Assembly: GCF_003597395.2 (NCBI RefSeq)
Contig: NC_133773.1
Location: 68,719,849 to 68,783,848 of the forward strand
Length of the DNA: 64,000 bases
Source: Chelonoidis abingdonii
Lineage: Eukaryota > Chordata > Testudines > Testudinidae
Direction of reading: 5' to 3'
Shown: positions 1 to 12,671 of the stretch, in pieces
How the letters are laid out: each line of letters starts with the position of its first letter
Position numbering within the stretch: position 1 is the stretch's first letter
Translations under genes and position numbers: made by a program
Notes under the pieces: generated by a model
Told to the model about the DNA's origin: nothing
The model's database searches: none
Seen by the model: the letters and a program-made list of their open reading frames with translations, nothing else

Positions 1-106
1 TACCACCACTGGGACCACTTTGGCCTTCACTTTCCACATCCTCTCTAGTTCCTCTTTCAGGCCCTGGTACTTCTCCAGCTTCTCATATTCCTTCTTCCTG
101 ATGTTA
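1..106 (-). mobile_element. LINE C-terminal fragment (restriction-like-endonuclease type), cut by window edge
   Basis: Read on the minus strand, this piece encodes a charged helix (KKEYEKLEKYQGLKEELERM, then VVPVVV). I recognise it as the extreme C-terminus of a non-LTR retrotransposon polymerase widespread in fish, amphibians and reptiles. I recall that family as having a C-terminal restriction-like endonuclease, but the clade (R4/Dong-like) is uncertain. The element runs off the window at position 1. Its 5' truncation point, near 106, abuts a short TA repeat. The second copy at 29567 also lies in TA repeats. Confidence 0.6.
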
Positions 107-3100
107 TATATATATTTTACTGAAAATAGGGTCTTTTAATAGAAACTGTCAGGCAATCTCAATAATAAGTGTCACCACCTGCTCTGCCTATAATTTAGAG
201 CTATAGATATGTTGCAATAGGTTTGTATTTTTCCCTTCACAGACAGAGTAACAATTTTACCCTCATTAGGAAGAATAACTGCTAATTTCTGCCCTCATTA
301 GGGAGAACAGCGGTTATCCTAATCTGTCTTTCACTAATTATCTTTACACTTCAGTAGTTAGGAAAACAGGCCAATTTCATTCCTGCTTGTGCAGCAAACA
401 ACATATTCTACCATCCTGCAGCAGTCTTGCCTGCTTTATCCAAGGGATTGTACTACCATTGGTGAACAGTCCACTCTCATGTTGTCCATCAACTGAGCTG
501 TGCAAAGTGTTCTGAAGGAGCTTTCTCATCTGAGAGATTAGAATTATGACTGAATCACTACATTTCTACCCATATTATCTTAAACCTAGCATTTGCAGGG
601 TGGTATTGGCCACATGAATAACCCTCACAGAGAGGAGATTGCAGGCACTTTGCGTCACCAGAACCCCAGAAATGGACATTACATCACAAAAGATTCTGGA
701 TAAATTTGGTACATTTATGTATAAAGCCATATCCACATGCATAATTTTCTCATCAGGGACCTCTGGTGACGAACTCTAACATTGGTGACACCAGAATCCA
801 AAGATAATATACTGTAGATTTAAAATAGGTTTGTCTTAAAAAGATCCCTTATCCACAAGATATCCACACGCATATTTTCCTATAAATTGAATCACTCATG
901 GCTATATTTTAAAAAAAGTGGCAGCTCAGGTCTGCATGTGAAATATCTAACTGTGGATGCAGTTTATAAAAGAAACAGGAGCAAAATGCCATGCAGTAAC
1001 CCATTTTCTGCACTCATGTGAGAGTGTGGATGCACCAATTAAATGCATCTTTGCAAGGATGTGGCCCTTACATTTGTATTTATTTGATCTTCCACACATT
1101 CATTCCTATATCTCAGTCTGGAAAATAATAAATCAAGGTATTTCAGAGGATATTTTGCTTCACTGTATTTCATTTAACTACCTAGGGCCAAATTCTTCCC
1201 TCATTTACATCTCTGCAAGCCCATGGGGCATTAAAGCCTTTCTGAAGTTCTCAGGGTACATCTCACCACAACCAGGGATGTGAATTGCAGCTCAAGTAGA
1301 TGTACCCATCCTAGCTTTAATTTAGCCAGCTTGCTAAAAACAGAAGTGACGATGTGGCAAGTGTGGGCAACAGAAGTCTATTCACAGTTAAGACTGCTAC
1401 CAAGTTTCCGTTTTAAAGCTGATGTTGCCACCTGCTGCCATAAAATCCATCAAAAGAAGTCCTATCCCCCTCAAGTTTGTGTAGCTTTTTTCTAGAAAAT
1501 TTGAAGTAATTTGGATAAGCAATTAATTTATTATAACCACCACCTCCCCCAAGAAACTCTGCCAAAAATAGTTCCAACAGCCTTCTAACTTTTTCCTATT
1601 TCCCAGTAAAACTGGAAAGAAGAAGAGGACTACCTAGTTTACTGGACTCTCCCAGATGAGATTTGTGCCCATTACTAAAATGTAGTTGCTTAACGTCTAA
1701 TTTTAAAAGTTATTAACTTTTTTACTTTGGAATGTTGCTATGCATGCTCGCTTCAGTGAACTTAGTATAGTGTGTCAAAGGATTGCTGACCTAAGCTTTT
1801 ATTACAAAGGAAGTAAGGGCTTCCTTTTTCAAAGGGATTCTCTGTTACAGTAAGGACAGATCAGGCAGCATAAAGCAGTCTTAATGTGGGTGGAAACAGC
1901 CCTTAGATTATCTCTCCTTTATACTGGGATCATCATTTTGCAAAACTTGCGAGGTTTGCCAGCAGACTTGACAAAATACACTTAAGATACCTATATTTTG
2001 AATACTCCTGAGATCTAAGCAAACTATATTTTCTTAATCAATGCAGGTACCTCACTAATGTTCAAGTTTCAGAAGTTAGAGCCAAAGTCTCAGAGAGTAT
2101 AAATTAGCCTAGGTCCACTGAAATAAAGGGCTCTGCGTTGATTTACACTAAGCATCTGGGTTTTAATGTTAATATCTTCATGTGAAGGTTAACAGCTGCA
2201 GAAATAAATCTCTCTCTAGCTCTACAGTTCGTCTCAAGACTAATCTTAATCTGTCTTCCCAAGCTGCTTCTCAACTTTTAGACTTTTACCCTTTGGTCCC
2301 CAACCTGATGAGTATTAAGTGATTAAAGTTCAGTACCAATAAGATACATGTTAATTTTATACACAACTGATACATGATTATATCACTTGATTTCATGTGG
2401 TGAAATCATGATTTCAGGAATTTTATGAGTTCATAATTATGTTTTCATGTACCCTATGTAATATAATTTCCATGATGTTCACATTACTTTTGTCAGTGGT
2501 TGAATACAATAATGCCTCCTCTCATTGCTTCTGAAGTATTTATAATATAGTCCAGAAAGAGTGATTAAAAAAAAATCAAATCAACTTAATATATTCACCA
2601 AAACTTTTCTACTAAAAAGCTGATTTTATTAAAGTGAGGTTTGAAGTGGATTACGCAGATTTCATTACCAATCCCCTCATCTAAACCTCCCTTTCTAATG
2701 ATCGCTAAGCATCTCTCTCTGTTCCATTCAATCCCTGACTATTAACTCTCAATTATCTGAACATATTTGTTTCCACTCAAGAAGTTTAGAAAAATCAGGA
2801 TTCTACTGTGCATGTAAATAATTTCTGTGCTGGTGATGCATCCTGTCTTATTTAAATGTGTTTTTAAATGAAATGCATATTTTCAACCAATTACAGTTTA
2901 GTATTATAGAAACTATAAAAGTGATCTAGTCCTGTCAACTGCAAAAACCTTCGAGACGAAAAACAGAACCACAGTGTAAATCAAAAACTCCTCAGTGCTC
3001 CTTTCGTTACTAATATAACAACCAACAGTCTTCTAGGAGTATCTCATCTATTGATTCTGAATTAATACCATTTCTAATCAGTATTGCTTCATAATTCCAA

Positions 3101-3781
3101 TGTTGAAATTCCAGGGATGAGATATGCACCCCAGTCCCAGCCCCTTTACACCAGGCACACGGGCTGTAGTGATGTAAAGGAGCCCTACCAGCCCAATTTC
3201 TGCTAGGCGGAAGAGTCCCTTAGCATAGGCACTGAGCTGTAGGGCTGCCATCCAATGATCTTGCATGGTAAACCCTAGCATAAAGGTGTGTTGGGGGCGA
3301 TTCCAGATAGTGCTGTGGTCCATAAGCCCACGGCAGGGTTGTTTGAGTAACACTGGGGACCTATCCAGACCATGAAGCTACCCTCGACAGTGATTTAAAC
3401 TGAGTTTTAAACTATCCCACCCATGATTTCATCCTCCCCTTTAGGAATACTATAGAACCCAAGACAAAGCCCACTGAAGTCACTGAGAATTCTAAGGCTT
3501 GGAACTTTACAGTACTTGCTCAGATAGCCACTACATCACAGGTACATCAACCACTACCACAGCCACTTCAGATACTGCAAAGGGATGGCTCCTCTTGTAT
3601 CCCCACTCATTCTGCTAGGAGCATGTTGGAGACAAAACTTGTAGGCCTAATACCGTACATGCAGCTCAAATACTGCATGAGGAAGAGAGGTAAGCTGCTG
3701 CAATGAGCAAGTCCTGCATTTCTCCTTGCCACTACCTGCCTGCTCAGCCATCTTGGAATTTGAACAGGGAGGGAGCCCCCC

Positions 3782-4870
3782 TGTGATGCTGTATGATTTA
3801 AACATGACCATTTCTCATTAATATTGCCTCTTTTGGACAATTGCAACACATCTTGTACAAAGTATATTATGTAAAATGTCAATGGAAAAGTTATGATTTG
3901 CTGAGTATGATTATCCTGTTTCTAGCATGTATCATTTTTGTATCTAAGTTGAAAATATTGACTATATACCTGTATTTCAAATGCATTTGCACCTCGGGTA
4001 ACCCCCACTAGGTAGTTTACATCCAGTCTAGGCAGCACATTGTGAATGGACCATTCAACCTGATGGTCCATTAAAGGATACTTAGCTCTCACAATAGATA
4101 TAGAAGCAGCTTGTCCCCACCCTGTTAGCCAGAATATGAGTAATGGCTACTCCTATGAGTCATCAAAGCATGTGACCCTGGACTCCATCTTGTGCCTGTA
4201 ATTTTCCACAAACTAAGAATAAGAGCATCCTCCCTACATGAGTGATGATATAAAAGACCCTGGAAACATCTCCATTTTGCCTCTTTCCTGCTCTGATCTC
4301 TGGACTATGAACTTACACTAAAAGGATCATTCCAACCAATGGACTGAGGACCTTCCAATCTCTTGGAAGTTGAGACTTTACAAGCCAGTAGTTTATTCCA
4401 ACATTGCTACAAACTTGATCCAAGAACTTTGCAATGAGTATGTTTGTATGTAGGTATGTATATCGTTTCTTTGATCAATTTTAACTCTCTCCTCCTTCTT
4501 TTCTCTTATAAATAAACTTTTAGATATTAGATCATAAAGGATTGGCAACAGCGTGATTATTGGGTAAGATCTGAGTTATATATGGACCTGGCTAAGTGGC
4601 TGCTCTTTTGAGATTAGAAAGATCCTTTGTTGGATACATTGGTTTTAAAAACCCCACATCATAAATCTAGCATCTGGTTGGTGAAACAAGGGCTGGTGCC
4701 TAAGGAGACTGCTGTCTGGCCTTCTTGTTAACCAGTGTGGTGAGACAGAAGTTTACTTTTGTTTCTGGCTTGGTATATCTAACAACAGAATAACCACCAG
4801 TTTGGGTGAGCTTCAGCAGTTTGTCCTGAATTTGGTATCCTCAGCTGTCACCCACTAAGGCACAGTGACA
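3782..4870 (+). mobile_element. Solo LTR, family B (1,089 bp)
   Basis: The element begins TGTGATGCTG and ends CAGTGACA, the TG...CA pattern of a long terminal repeat. It is flanked by an exact 5-bp duplication, CCCCC, at 3777-3781 and 4871-4875. A TATA-like stretch precedes the middle and an AATAAA lies near 4510, followed by a 3' region shared with the copy at 28220-29292, for example the GGTTGGTGAAA segment. No gag, pol or second LTR lies next to it, so it is a solo LTR left by recombination. Whether the parent was ERV or Gypsy-like cannot be told from an LTR alone, although 5-bp duplications fit either. Confidence 0.8.
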
Positions 4871-7029
4871 CCCCCAAATGATGCAGAGATCCATTTCCCC
4901 AACCTAACCCCTTGCTCCAGCTAAAGGAGACCACCTCTCATGAGGGGAAGTTTGTTCAACCTCAAGACGCTAAAGTGTCCATTCCCCGACCAGCCACTCA
5001 GTCTTATGCTGCAGTAAACACGCAACACTGACTTACGGAGAAAATCTGGAGGAAGCTCCTTATTAATATATTGGCATCACGTTACTCACTCTGAATACCA
5101 GACATACATAGGCAGAGGGTATGCCCTATATGCCAGGATATGCAGTGCAAAAGAGTGTGACTATACGAGCACATATACCTACCCCAAAGTGAATATTTCA
5201 TTCCTTTTTTAATTCCTGAAAGAAACATTTGAATCTATGGAAAGAAACTACAGATCAGCTATTGACTAAATAGCTAAGTTGCTTGTACCACAGTACCTAG
5301 TAAGATTCTTTCAGCTGAATCAGTATTATCGCATAATAAACCTTCTCCCTTCCGTGAAGCTGCAGGCAAATTTAACAAGTAAAGTAACTTAGTAGCCATG
5401 AAAAATTAGCATGCTTTTGATTTTGTAGCAAACTTCCTAGACGTGCAATCTTCCAGAGGGATACATCTAGAATGACTGCAAGAAATACAGCACTTTCCCT
5501 GAGAGTGAGGGAAGGGTGGCCTTATGGCTCTGTTAACATGGCAGCATTTTAAAGGAAGAGGGCAGATTCTCAGCTGTGCCACATTTACACTCCATAGAGC
5601 TGAGCAGAGGGGCAGGGAAAGGAGGCTCCTCTGATCCTTTAAATTATGCAGGCTGTAGCACTTACACACAGACACTGCGGAGCTGCCCAGGTCTCAGGTG
5701 GAAAGCCATGTACTCTGCCCTACCCCTTCCTTGTTCCTCTTGATGTCAGGGGAATCTTCGGCTACTCCTTTAGGGTAGCTTTCTACCTGCATTTGTGTGC
5801 TCCCTCAGCAATTGCTAGCTGGCAAAGTCAGGGCTGAGACTCTGTTCAAGCATTTATCTAATTTTAAACATGCCTGTGATGCTTTCTTTTGTGATTTTAA
5901 TCACTCTAAGTCTTATTTTGGGTTGCATGTGTCTGTGTGTATTTTCAGAGTGAAGACTGAAGACAGATACATGGGTCAGGCATTCAGTGTTGCTGAATAT
6001 TAACAGGGAGTTTTTTAATAAACTAGAAAGGAATATGGAGCAAAATGACAATAGTGGAGACTTCTTACTAATATCTCGTACAGGAAGAAAATGTGCTTCT
6101 CTTATTTTTATAATCAAACCAGGATAAAACACTTGGATTCAACTAAGGCAGTTAAACATTCCAACCTTGGCCATATCTAATGGAATCAGGATGACACAGG
6201 AAGCTACCAGTTTCTATCCCATCCATATCTAATACTAGCACAGCTACAGTGCCACTGCAATAAAGAGTCAACAAGATGGGGCAAAGAGCCAGGTAGAGAG
6301 ATTTGCCGACTTCTCATAAGGGTGCCTGATCCTTTCATATACCTCTGCCATGTTCATGTTTACCATAAGAACAAGTAGGGCACAGCCTTCTCTAAGCTGG
6401 GCAGCCCTTTTTCACTATACTTGAGCCTGGGCCAGAGTTTTATGTGAACCTTCAAAAGTTTCACTTCCAGCCTCAAGCCAGGAAATTTTACACTGCTGTA
6501 AAAGCAACTATGATGGTTGAACTTTAAACGGTCCTCCAATTTCCCTCTCTGTAATCGTCTCCTATCTCCTAGTTTCTGATCCTACCTAATGTACCACACA
6601 TTTGTTTTGGTGCATAAACACTGTAGTGAAAGTACACTTGAGAAACACATAAGATGATAAAGGACATTTAATCTAACAGTTCCTAGGCCTCCTTCTCCCC
6701 CTACATGACCTTCTTTCTCCTCCTTTCCTGCAAGCCACAGAGTGAACAAAAAGTGGATTACATAGCAGCCATAGCCCTACAGATAGAGGATTCCCAGGAC
6801 AGTCATAGTAAAGCTGGGTGGGTGGACAAAAAAGCACTAAAGAGAAAAATGGAGTCCATGTTTGAGTTCATGGGTTGGGGCAGCAACTAGGCCCTGTCTA
6901 CCTGAAAAAGTTACACTTGTTTCATTTAAATCGTTTTTTAAAATTGATTTAGTTAAATCCGGGAAAGCCCTTGTGTGGACATACTTATTTTGGGTAAAGA
7001 AGGGATTATATTCAGTTCATAACTGAATT

Positions 7030-7215
7030 TTCTTACTATATATTTGTACAGTACCTAGAACATGGAGCCTCAATATATGTTCAGGTCTCAAAGTGCTATT
7101 GTAATATAAATAATAATAATTATTATTTATTGCAGTTGTAGGTAGGACGCCAAGCATGGATCAGGACCAAAACACAAAACAAAATGATGGGCCCTGCTCC
7201 CAAGATCTCACAATG
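7030..7215. repeat. Two L2-type 3' tails, tail to tail
   Basis: The left half (about 7030-7117, plus orientation) matches the end of an L2/MIR-type 3' region: a degraded TGTACAGTACCTAG, then CTATTGTAATATAAATAATAA. The right half (about 7118-7215, minus orientation) carries the reverse complement, ending in GGGCCCTGCTCCCAAGATCT. The shared AT-rich tails meet in the middle, giving a natural inverted repeat. A better-preserved copy of this tail is attached to a recognisable L2 reverse transcriptase at 51010-53345. Confidence 0.55.
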
Positions 7216-8280
7216 CACGTACAGGATCAGACAACAGGCAGATACAACAAATGAATAATGAAAAAGGGAGCTATTTTGTGGCTTGCCTAACATATTGAAG
7301 GATGTGCAGCACACGATCCACTAATAATTATATCTTACATACAGTAATCTGAAGGAGCACACTGTCTATACTTCCACTGCCTGACAATTTTCTTAACCAG
7401 GACCATTGGAGCTTACTGCCAGACACAGAGAACACTATCACGCCATGCAGTTTCACCACACATATTCATTTCCTCATTCTACTTCCGTTTACATTTTCAT
7501 ACCAATTCTTCCCAAGAAGAAGATTGCAAAGTTTTCAGTTACTGTGCCAATATATTAGTTCTGATTCTCACTTACAGTAAGGCCCACTGCCTGGGACTCG
7601 CTGTAAATAACAAACAAGTCCAGCATAATTTTTTTAAAGAAATATTAACTTTAATGCCTGATTTTCCCCTATAACTTCCTTTTCAATTTACTGATGTATT
7701 GATTTACCCAAGTTCACTCAGTTTTAAAGGTATCAGTAAGCTAAAGAGTGTTTTTACTCAGAGCACAATCCTGTGAGCTTTCAGATCCACTGACACGCTG
7801 CCATGTACTGATTTGATGTTGGTCTTAAATCCCTCCTTTTAATAGTTCCCTCAGGTACAACTTCTCTGCTTAGCTGGACAACTTGTTGATGTTACTTTAT
7901 CCTAATTCTAATTCCTTTTAATATATTTTTTCCTTCAAATATTGAATTTGTTATTATTCCATGCACTTCCAAGGGTCTGTCACTGTGAATGGCGCCAGAC
8001 AGACAGCTTCGGAAACCAAAGACCTCTATTCATTCACATAACACATCATGGATAGCAGCTGCACAAACTCCCCCACACTACCTGCCAGCATACCTGCATC
8101 CTAACCTGGAAGGTAATTCACTATTCGTGCTGATACAGCCCTTAATGTATGTGCCAAGACTGCCAAAGTAATGCCAGCTATAAGGATGTTATGTGCAATA
8201 TGCACTGACTTGAGACCAAGAACTCACTTCATGTAGGTCAATGAACAGTCCCGAAGAGAAACACATTTCAAACGCTACAG

Positions 8281-8356
8281 ACCAGAGGTGGATTTGAACT
8301 GGTCATATAAGAATGAAAGCCTCCGTAGCCCATTAGCATTGAGCTATCTGATCTTC
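8281..8356 (-). repeat. tRNA-derived SINE head or tRNA pseudogene
   Basis: On the minus strand the segment has an A-box-like TAGCTCAATGC and a B-box-like AGTTCAAATCC at tRNA spacing. It does not fold into a credible tRNA and lacks intact arms, so I call it a tRNA-derived SINE head. It lies about 300 bp beyond the MARCHF1 cassette exon. Confidence 0.5.
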
Positions 8357-8669
8357 CCATTCAATCTCTGGTTCTCATGCCAGAGTGCACAGTGTCTCAA
8401 ACTTGGTAGGACAAGTCACCATGCAGGAGGTGGGAATCTAATTCTGTGCAACTAGTGTTGATAAATGAGTTAGGTGTCCTATCTTTAGAAATCTTCCTTT
8501 ATCAACCATTTTGTGCTATGTATCACAGTCCCTAACAGATAGCTACTGAGCAGTAGTTATAAAAAAAAGATCCAAATGTCAGCAAGAATCAGGTAAAAAG
8601 CACATGTATAATTCACGGCAATAATCAATTCCTTTTGGTAATATCCAATCTTTCTTATTAGAGACTAAC

Positions 8670-9428
8670 CTGCATACTTCAAAATCATCAGACCAGTCAT
8701 CATATAAAACAGGAAGTTTCTGAACTGCATCAGTCACATTGGGCGCTGCCCCAACAGGTTCTCCATTTTCTGGAACTGTCAGAGTATCACTGCCAGAGCA
8801 TTTCTCTGTAAAGCCTTCCCCGACCACTTTATTTTGTCTAAGATGAGGTGAAGAGTGTAGCTCTCGGGGGTAGCTTCTGCCCCTGTTTTTTCCACATTTT
8901 CTTGAGTAATTCCTCACCTCCAGAGAGGACACTGAAGACAGCGAAAGGCAAGATTCTTTACATCTTGAAACCCTTCTCCTCCGGTGATTTAAAGTGTGGT
9001 TATCAGAATCAGACACCTCTTTTTTCTTTTCCCCTTTTGACTCCAGAGTGACAAGTTCAATGGCATTGTTATTTGGAGATCCATCTGTGTTACTGCAAGA
9101 TCTATTGCTCCTTCTCGCTCTCCTGGGCATTTTAACCTTTTCTCTGGCTCTCCTTCTAGCCTGAGCCCACTGATTCTCATCTGAGGATGATGAATCAGAT
9201 GTTTCCTTGTGCAATGCATTGTATCTGGAGCTTGCAACCATCGGGTACAATCTGCAGTCCTCTTTTCTTTGCTTTTCTGTATTCTGAACATTGTCACCAG
9301 TCTCTTTCCTCCGCCTACACCTTCGTTTCACTTGTTTCTTACCAGACTCCCTACTAGCAGAGGTCAGCACCATGACAGGTGTTGCATGTTCAAACTCATC
9401 TTCTGACATATCATGCAAGGTGGTAGAT
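8670..9428 (-). CDS. MARCHF1: MARCHF1 long cassette exon (253 codons, phase 2-2)
   Basis: This is an internal exon on the minus strand. The acceptor is a pyrimidine-rich tract ending TTTGTTTAG just above 9428, and the donor is CAG|GTTAGT at 8670/8669. The frame continues from the upstream exon: its final AG joins the first A here to give Arg, then STTLHDMSEDEFEHATPVMV. The peptide has no recognisable domain. It is low complexity and probably disordered, with basic clusters (VKRRCRRRK, RRARRSNRS, NHRRRRVSR) resembling nuclear-localisation motifs, a run SDSSSSDENQ, and an acidic aromatic end YDDWSDDFEVC. Length is 759 bp, a multiple of three with identical phases, so it can be skipped without a frame change. 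Its last residue, Cys followed by a split Arg codon, repeats the end of the previous exon and would supply the first RING-CH zinc ligand when included. The reading frame stays open beyond both splice sites by chance. I infer a long isoform; as I recall, long forms exist for MARCHF1 and MARCHF8. Confidence 0.8.
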
Positions 9429-9692
9429 CTAAACAAAGCAGCAGCAAAGGAGAGGGATGGAAAATGGTAAGGAGAGAGCAAAAAAAAAAAAAAGATGAAA
9501 ATAGAAATGAGTTGATTTAATAGAAAATATGAGATTGAAAAGGAAACATGACAAAAACAAGAGCACAAAAGAAATCCCAGATGTATGCAATTCACGAATA
9601 ATGCCAGGCAGAAGCAAGAGCTTATAGCTTATTAGCTAAAGAAAACAACTAATGTTTGACAGACAGATTTAAATGACTGATTCAGCACCTAC
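9429..9692 (-). other. MARCHF1: Short MARCHF1 intron (264 bp)
   Basis: This intron separates the RING-entry exon from the cassette exon. It starts GTAGGT at 9692 and ends TTTGTTTAG at 9429. An A-run at 9480-9493 gives a poly-T tract on the coding strand. At 264 bp it is more than a hundred times shorter than the next intron upstream (34.3 kb), so the two exons form a tight pair. Confidence 0.8.
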
Positions 9693-9772
9693 CTACAGAT
9701 GTCCTGAGTAGAAGGGCATACAGACAACCGTGACTGACTCCTAGGAGCTGTTCCTGTTGTAGGACTGCTTGC
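9693..9772 (-). CDS. MARCHF1: MARCHF1 exon leading into the RING-CH domain
   Basis: The acceptor TTTTTTCAACAG precedes 9772 and the donor TGTAG|GTAGGT follows 9693. The 80 bp encode [20 protein letters not shown] then STQDIC, followed by two bases of an Arg codon. From memory this matches the MARCHF1 segment immediately before the RING-CH domain, nearly residue for residue with the human protein, and the final Cys is the first of the eight zinc ligands. MARCHF1 is an endosomal and plasma-membrane E3 ubiquitin ligase of antigen-presenting cells. It ubiquitinates MHC class II beta chains and CD86 and drives their turnover. This exon codes for cytosolic N-terminal sequence only. It starts in phase 0, matching the end of the exon at 44075-44125. 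Confidence 0.92.
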
Positions 9773-10194
9773 CTGTTGAAAAAAGTTAGACAATTTGGAA
9801 TCTTTGCTCATGAAATACATTGCAGATATTTTACTGCTTTGCCACATGATTAAAAAGTTTAAACAACTGTTGCAGTTGTGCATCGTCTTCTGTTGCAAGC
9901 ACACAAGTTCGCAAAATACAGGAAGAGTGAACAGAAGCAAAACCTTTTTGAGGAACTAAATATGACTGAAGGGCTCCAGCTCTCATTTGCCCTTGGATAT
10001 TTTTTTTTGTTTCAGGAAGAGGCTTTCATCAGCTGAGATTTTATTTTAGTTCTGATCTACTGTAAGTGTTTGATGGGAAAGAACATTGTTTTCTATTTCA
10101 AGCAGGCAAATAAGTATGACGATTCTTGTCAGAATGAAATAAAACACATTGAGGTTATTCTGAGTCAGGACGAGCAGAGAGGCTCAGCTGGCAA

Positions 10195-10795
10195 ACCTGC
10201 ATGTCATGGAGTGACCAAGCATCATGAATATTAAAGCATTTTTTAAAAAGGTTTCCAAGGCAATCAAATCATCTACTGGAGTTGAATGAATGTGAAATTG
10301 ATGAGCCTGAGAAAGTCCAAAGTTCAGGCTGCAACTCTACAGAACCTATCACATTCTCCAAACAGCAGGAGAGAGAAATTCAATACACATCTACTGTACA
10401 CAATTCCATTCCTAAGGTTGTCACTGCAATTTGCAAAGTGCATCCAGTGAGAAACATGTTTTGATGGTGCTGACAAGAAACAATTTTGGTAGGGTAGCTG
10501 TGGGGGATACAAATTTAGGTCCTGAGAGATTCCTGGTTTACCAGGGACTAGATTGTGGAGGCAGCAAGCTTGCTTCTATAGGGAGAGGGAGAAACAAAGT
10601 AGCTGAAGTATCTGAACCCTCCCCCTGGCTGATGTGGGCACTATGATATCGGACGCATCTGTTTGGGATGCTGAGAACCTTCAATTCAGTAGGAGCCAGA
10701 GTATCATGAATGCTAAACATGAAGGAAATGTTTCCAAGACAATCAGACCATATACAGAAGAAGAATGAACATTAAATAGGAGCTGAGAACACAAA
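10195..10795. repeat. Diverged direct repeat, about 100 bp, copies 490 bp apart
   Basis: Copy one is at about 10195-10310 and copy two at about 10685-10795. Both run ATCATGAAT, TTAAA or CTAAA, GTTTCCAAG-CAATCA, then GAATGAA, and end GAGC-TGAG. The spacer between them is unremarkable. It could be a local duplication or two copies of an unrecognised repeat. Confidence 0.5.
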
Positions 10796-12671
10796 GGATC
10801 AGACACCAAAATTTAATGCTGATAAATCATAGGCCCTAGATAAGGCAAATATTATATAGACCACTCTGTCAAACTGACTCCTGTCTTACGTTGTACAGGG
10901 AAGGATGTCAATTTTTATTTTGATCAGGTGTGAATTTTGTACTAATGAAAATAAGGAATTAATAGCCCAAGCTAATTAATTGTTGATTGAGGCATCAAGA
11001 GCTTCCTGCAACTGCAGCTTAATCCTGACCCATAACATCCATAACATTTAAGGTCTGGGTCTGTCTCGAGCAGGACCACCACTGTGTTTAATATGGACTC
11101 AACTGAGACTTGGGAGTCAAGGTAGGACTTGAAGTGAAGTCTGCATGGGTGAGGGATTCAGTCATTAAAAAAAAATAAAACCTTAGGAATACAAAATGGA
11201 ACTTGATAATGGTGTGATGTGATAAAGCATATAGGTTAAAACTGCTTTTGTATGGATTAAGTCCCTTCCGCCTGTTACAAAACTCAGGTGTGATGTGTCA
11301 TTAGGCAGATGTGGCACATTAAAGTGTCTGCCACTGAATGAAAAAAAATCAGTCATCAATGGAGAAAACATTTTATGTTCCTCATCTCTCTATATAAACA
11401 AACATCTCAATTCAACAATTTTGAAGGAGAAAAGGCAGAGTCAATTACATCTGGGGAAAGAGGATGTTAGAAACAGCTGGCAGGTGTGGGCTGCGGAATA
11501 TATTCTTCCTCATCTCAACATCTGTGATAAGCCTTTTTAAGTGATAGATAACTCATGCATTGTCACTGAGGAACAAAATGCAGGGGTCAGTGTCTGACCA
11601 AGCAGCTGGACTGTGCACCAGCAGTTGCGTAGTGGATAAGGGCATGAGAACAATCCATCCAGGCCACAGAGCAGCCAAGGAGTTGCTATCTGGCGATTGC
11701 TCCAGCCCAGCCCATGGAGCCTTACACAGGCTCCCTGCAGGTAGGCCAGAAAAGAGATTCCACATAGCAGTGGATCCTCTGCCCTTGGTACTATTGGACC
11801 CACTCATGCTCTAAATCCGCTAAGCTCTATGGCATGGACACACCTTGCCTGTTCTTCTGGCCTTGTCCTTTTCGGATGGGTGGATGGGTGGTGGAAGGTG
11901 GTGAAGTATTGTCAGAAAAAATTAAGGACAGTTTTTACACTTGAACAATTACCTTTCCATACATGTTTAGCCGTAAAGAACTGTGTCCTTTGGTGAAACA
12001 CTGCAAGTATGAACACAAGTTGTACCAGCCAGAATCAGATCACTGGTGAACTAGCACAACACCCTAAGTTAACTTTAGAGTGAAATTCACCCATATGAAG
12101 AAGGTTTAAGTGGGACTTAAATAATGCACAGACCTTGTGCAGTCCTACACAAGGAAGAATTTGGCTTTGAGTTACTTTAGCTCTTTCTCTGTACATCAGT
12201 TGAAATTCACAGCGAGACTGTGAATTATATTATTTTGTTCCATATTGGAAACTGTTTGGATTTTTTTTCTTAACAATTTCAGCTGGTGGATCAGTCAGAA
12301 ACTGTTCTCTGCAACAAATTCTGCATGATTCACTCGTTGGGTGGTGTGACTGATGACCTGTCACCATGTGCCACTGTTTGTTACCGGTTTGATTGACCTA
12401 ACCTTCATAAATTAATTCTGCTTTTATCCAAAATAAATTTCATTTAGAAACAAAGCCAATTGTATGTTGTGATTGAACAAATCCCAACATCTAATTGCTT
12501 TCTCTGAACATTTATAAGGGGAACTTCATTCATAGAAATGTTTGTAAAACGTGAATAAAAATGGGTGACTCTCAAAGGGTTGAAGCAAAATTATATTTAG
12601 AAATGAGCAAAATGTTTGTCAAGAATTGGCCTAATTCTGGATTAGTCCAAGGTGTATTGAGAGGAAGGATA

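Larger units (their letters stand above)
1..8669 (-). other. MARCHF1: MARCHF1 intron downstream of the cassette exon (partial)
   Basis: This stretch follows the donor of the 8670-9428 exon. No RING-CH exon (which would start with an ICHCEGD-like peptide) is visible in it, so the intron probably continues left of the window. It is AT-rich and non-coding. Recognisable content is the LINE fragment at 1-106, the solo LTR at 3782-4870, L2 tails near 7.1 kb and a tRNA-like SINE head at 8281-8356. The stretch 3078-3360 is GC-richer and may be an unrecognised repeat. I see nothing specific in the remainder (about 107-3077, 4876-7029 and 7216-8280). Confidence 0.75.

Noticed and set aside
8281..8356. 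Functional tRNA gene
   Set aside because: A- and B-box-like motifs are present but the stems do not pair; it is best read as a SINE head. The same holds for 17503, 22072, 45945 and 54533.
8579..9595. A single 338-residue protein on the minus strand
   Set aside because: The first 55 or so residues are intron (pyrimidine tract plus AG acceptor at 9429) and the last 30 lie beyond a CAG|GTTAGT donor. Only 8670-9428 is exon, and the frame fits the neighbouring MARCHF1 exon.
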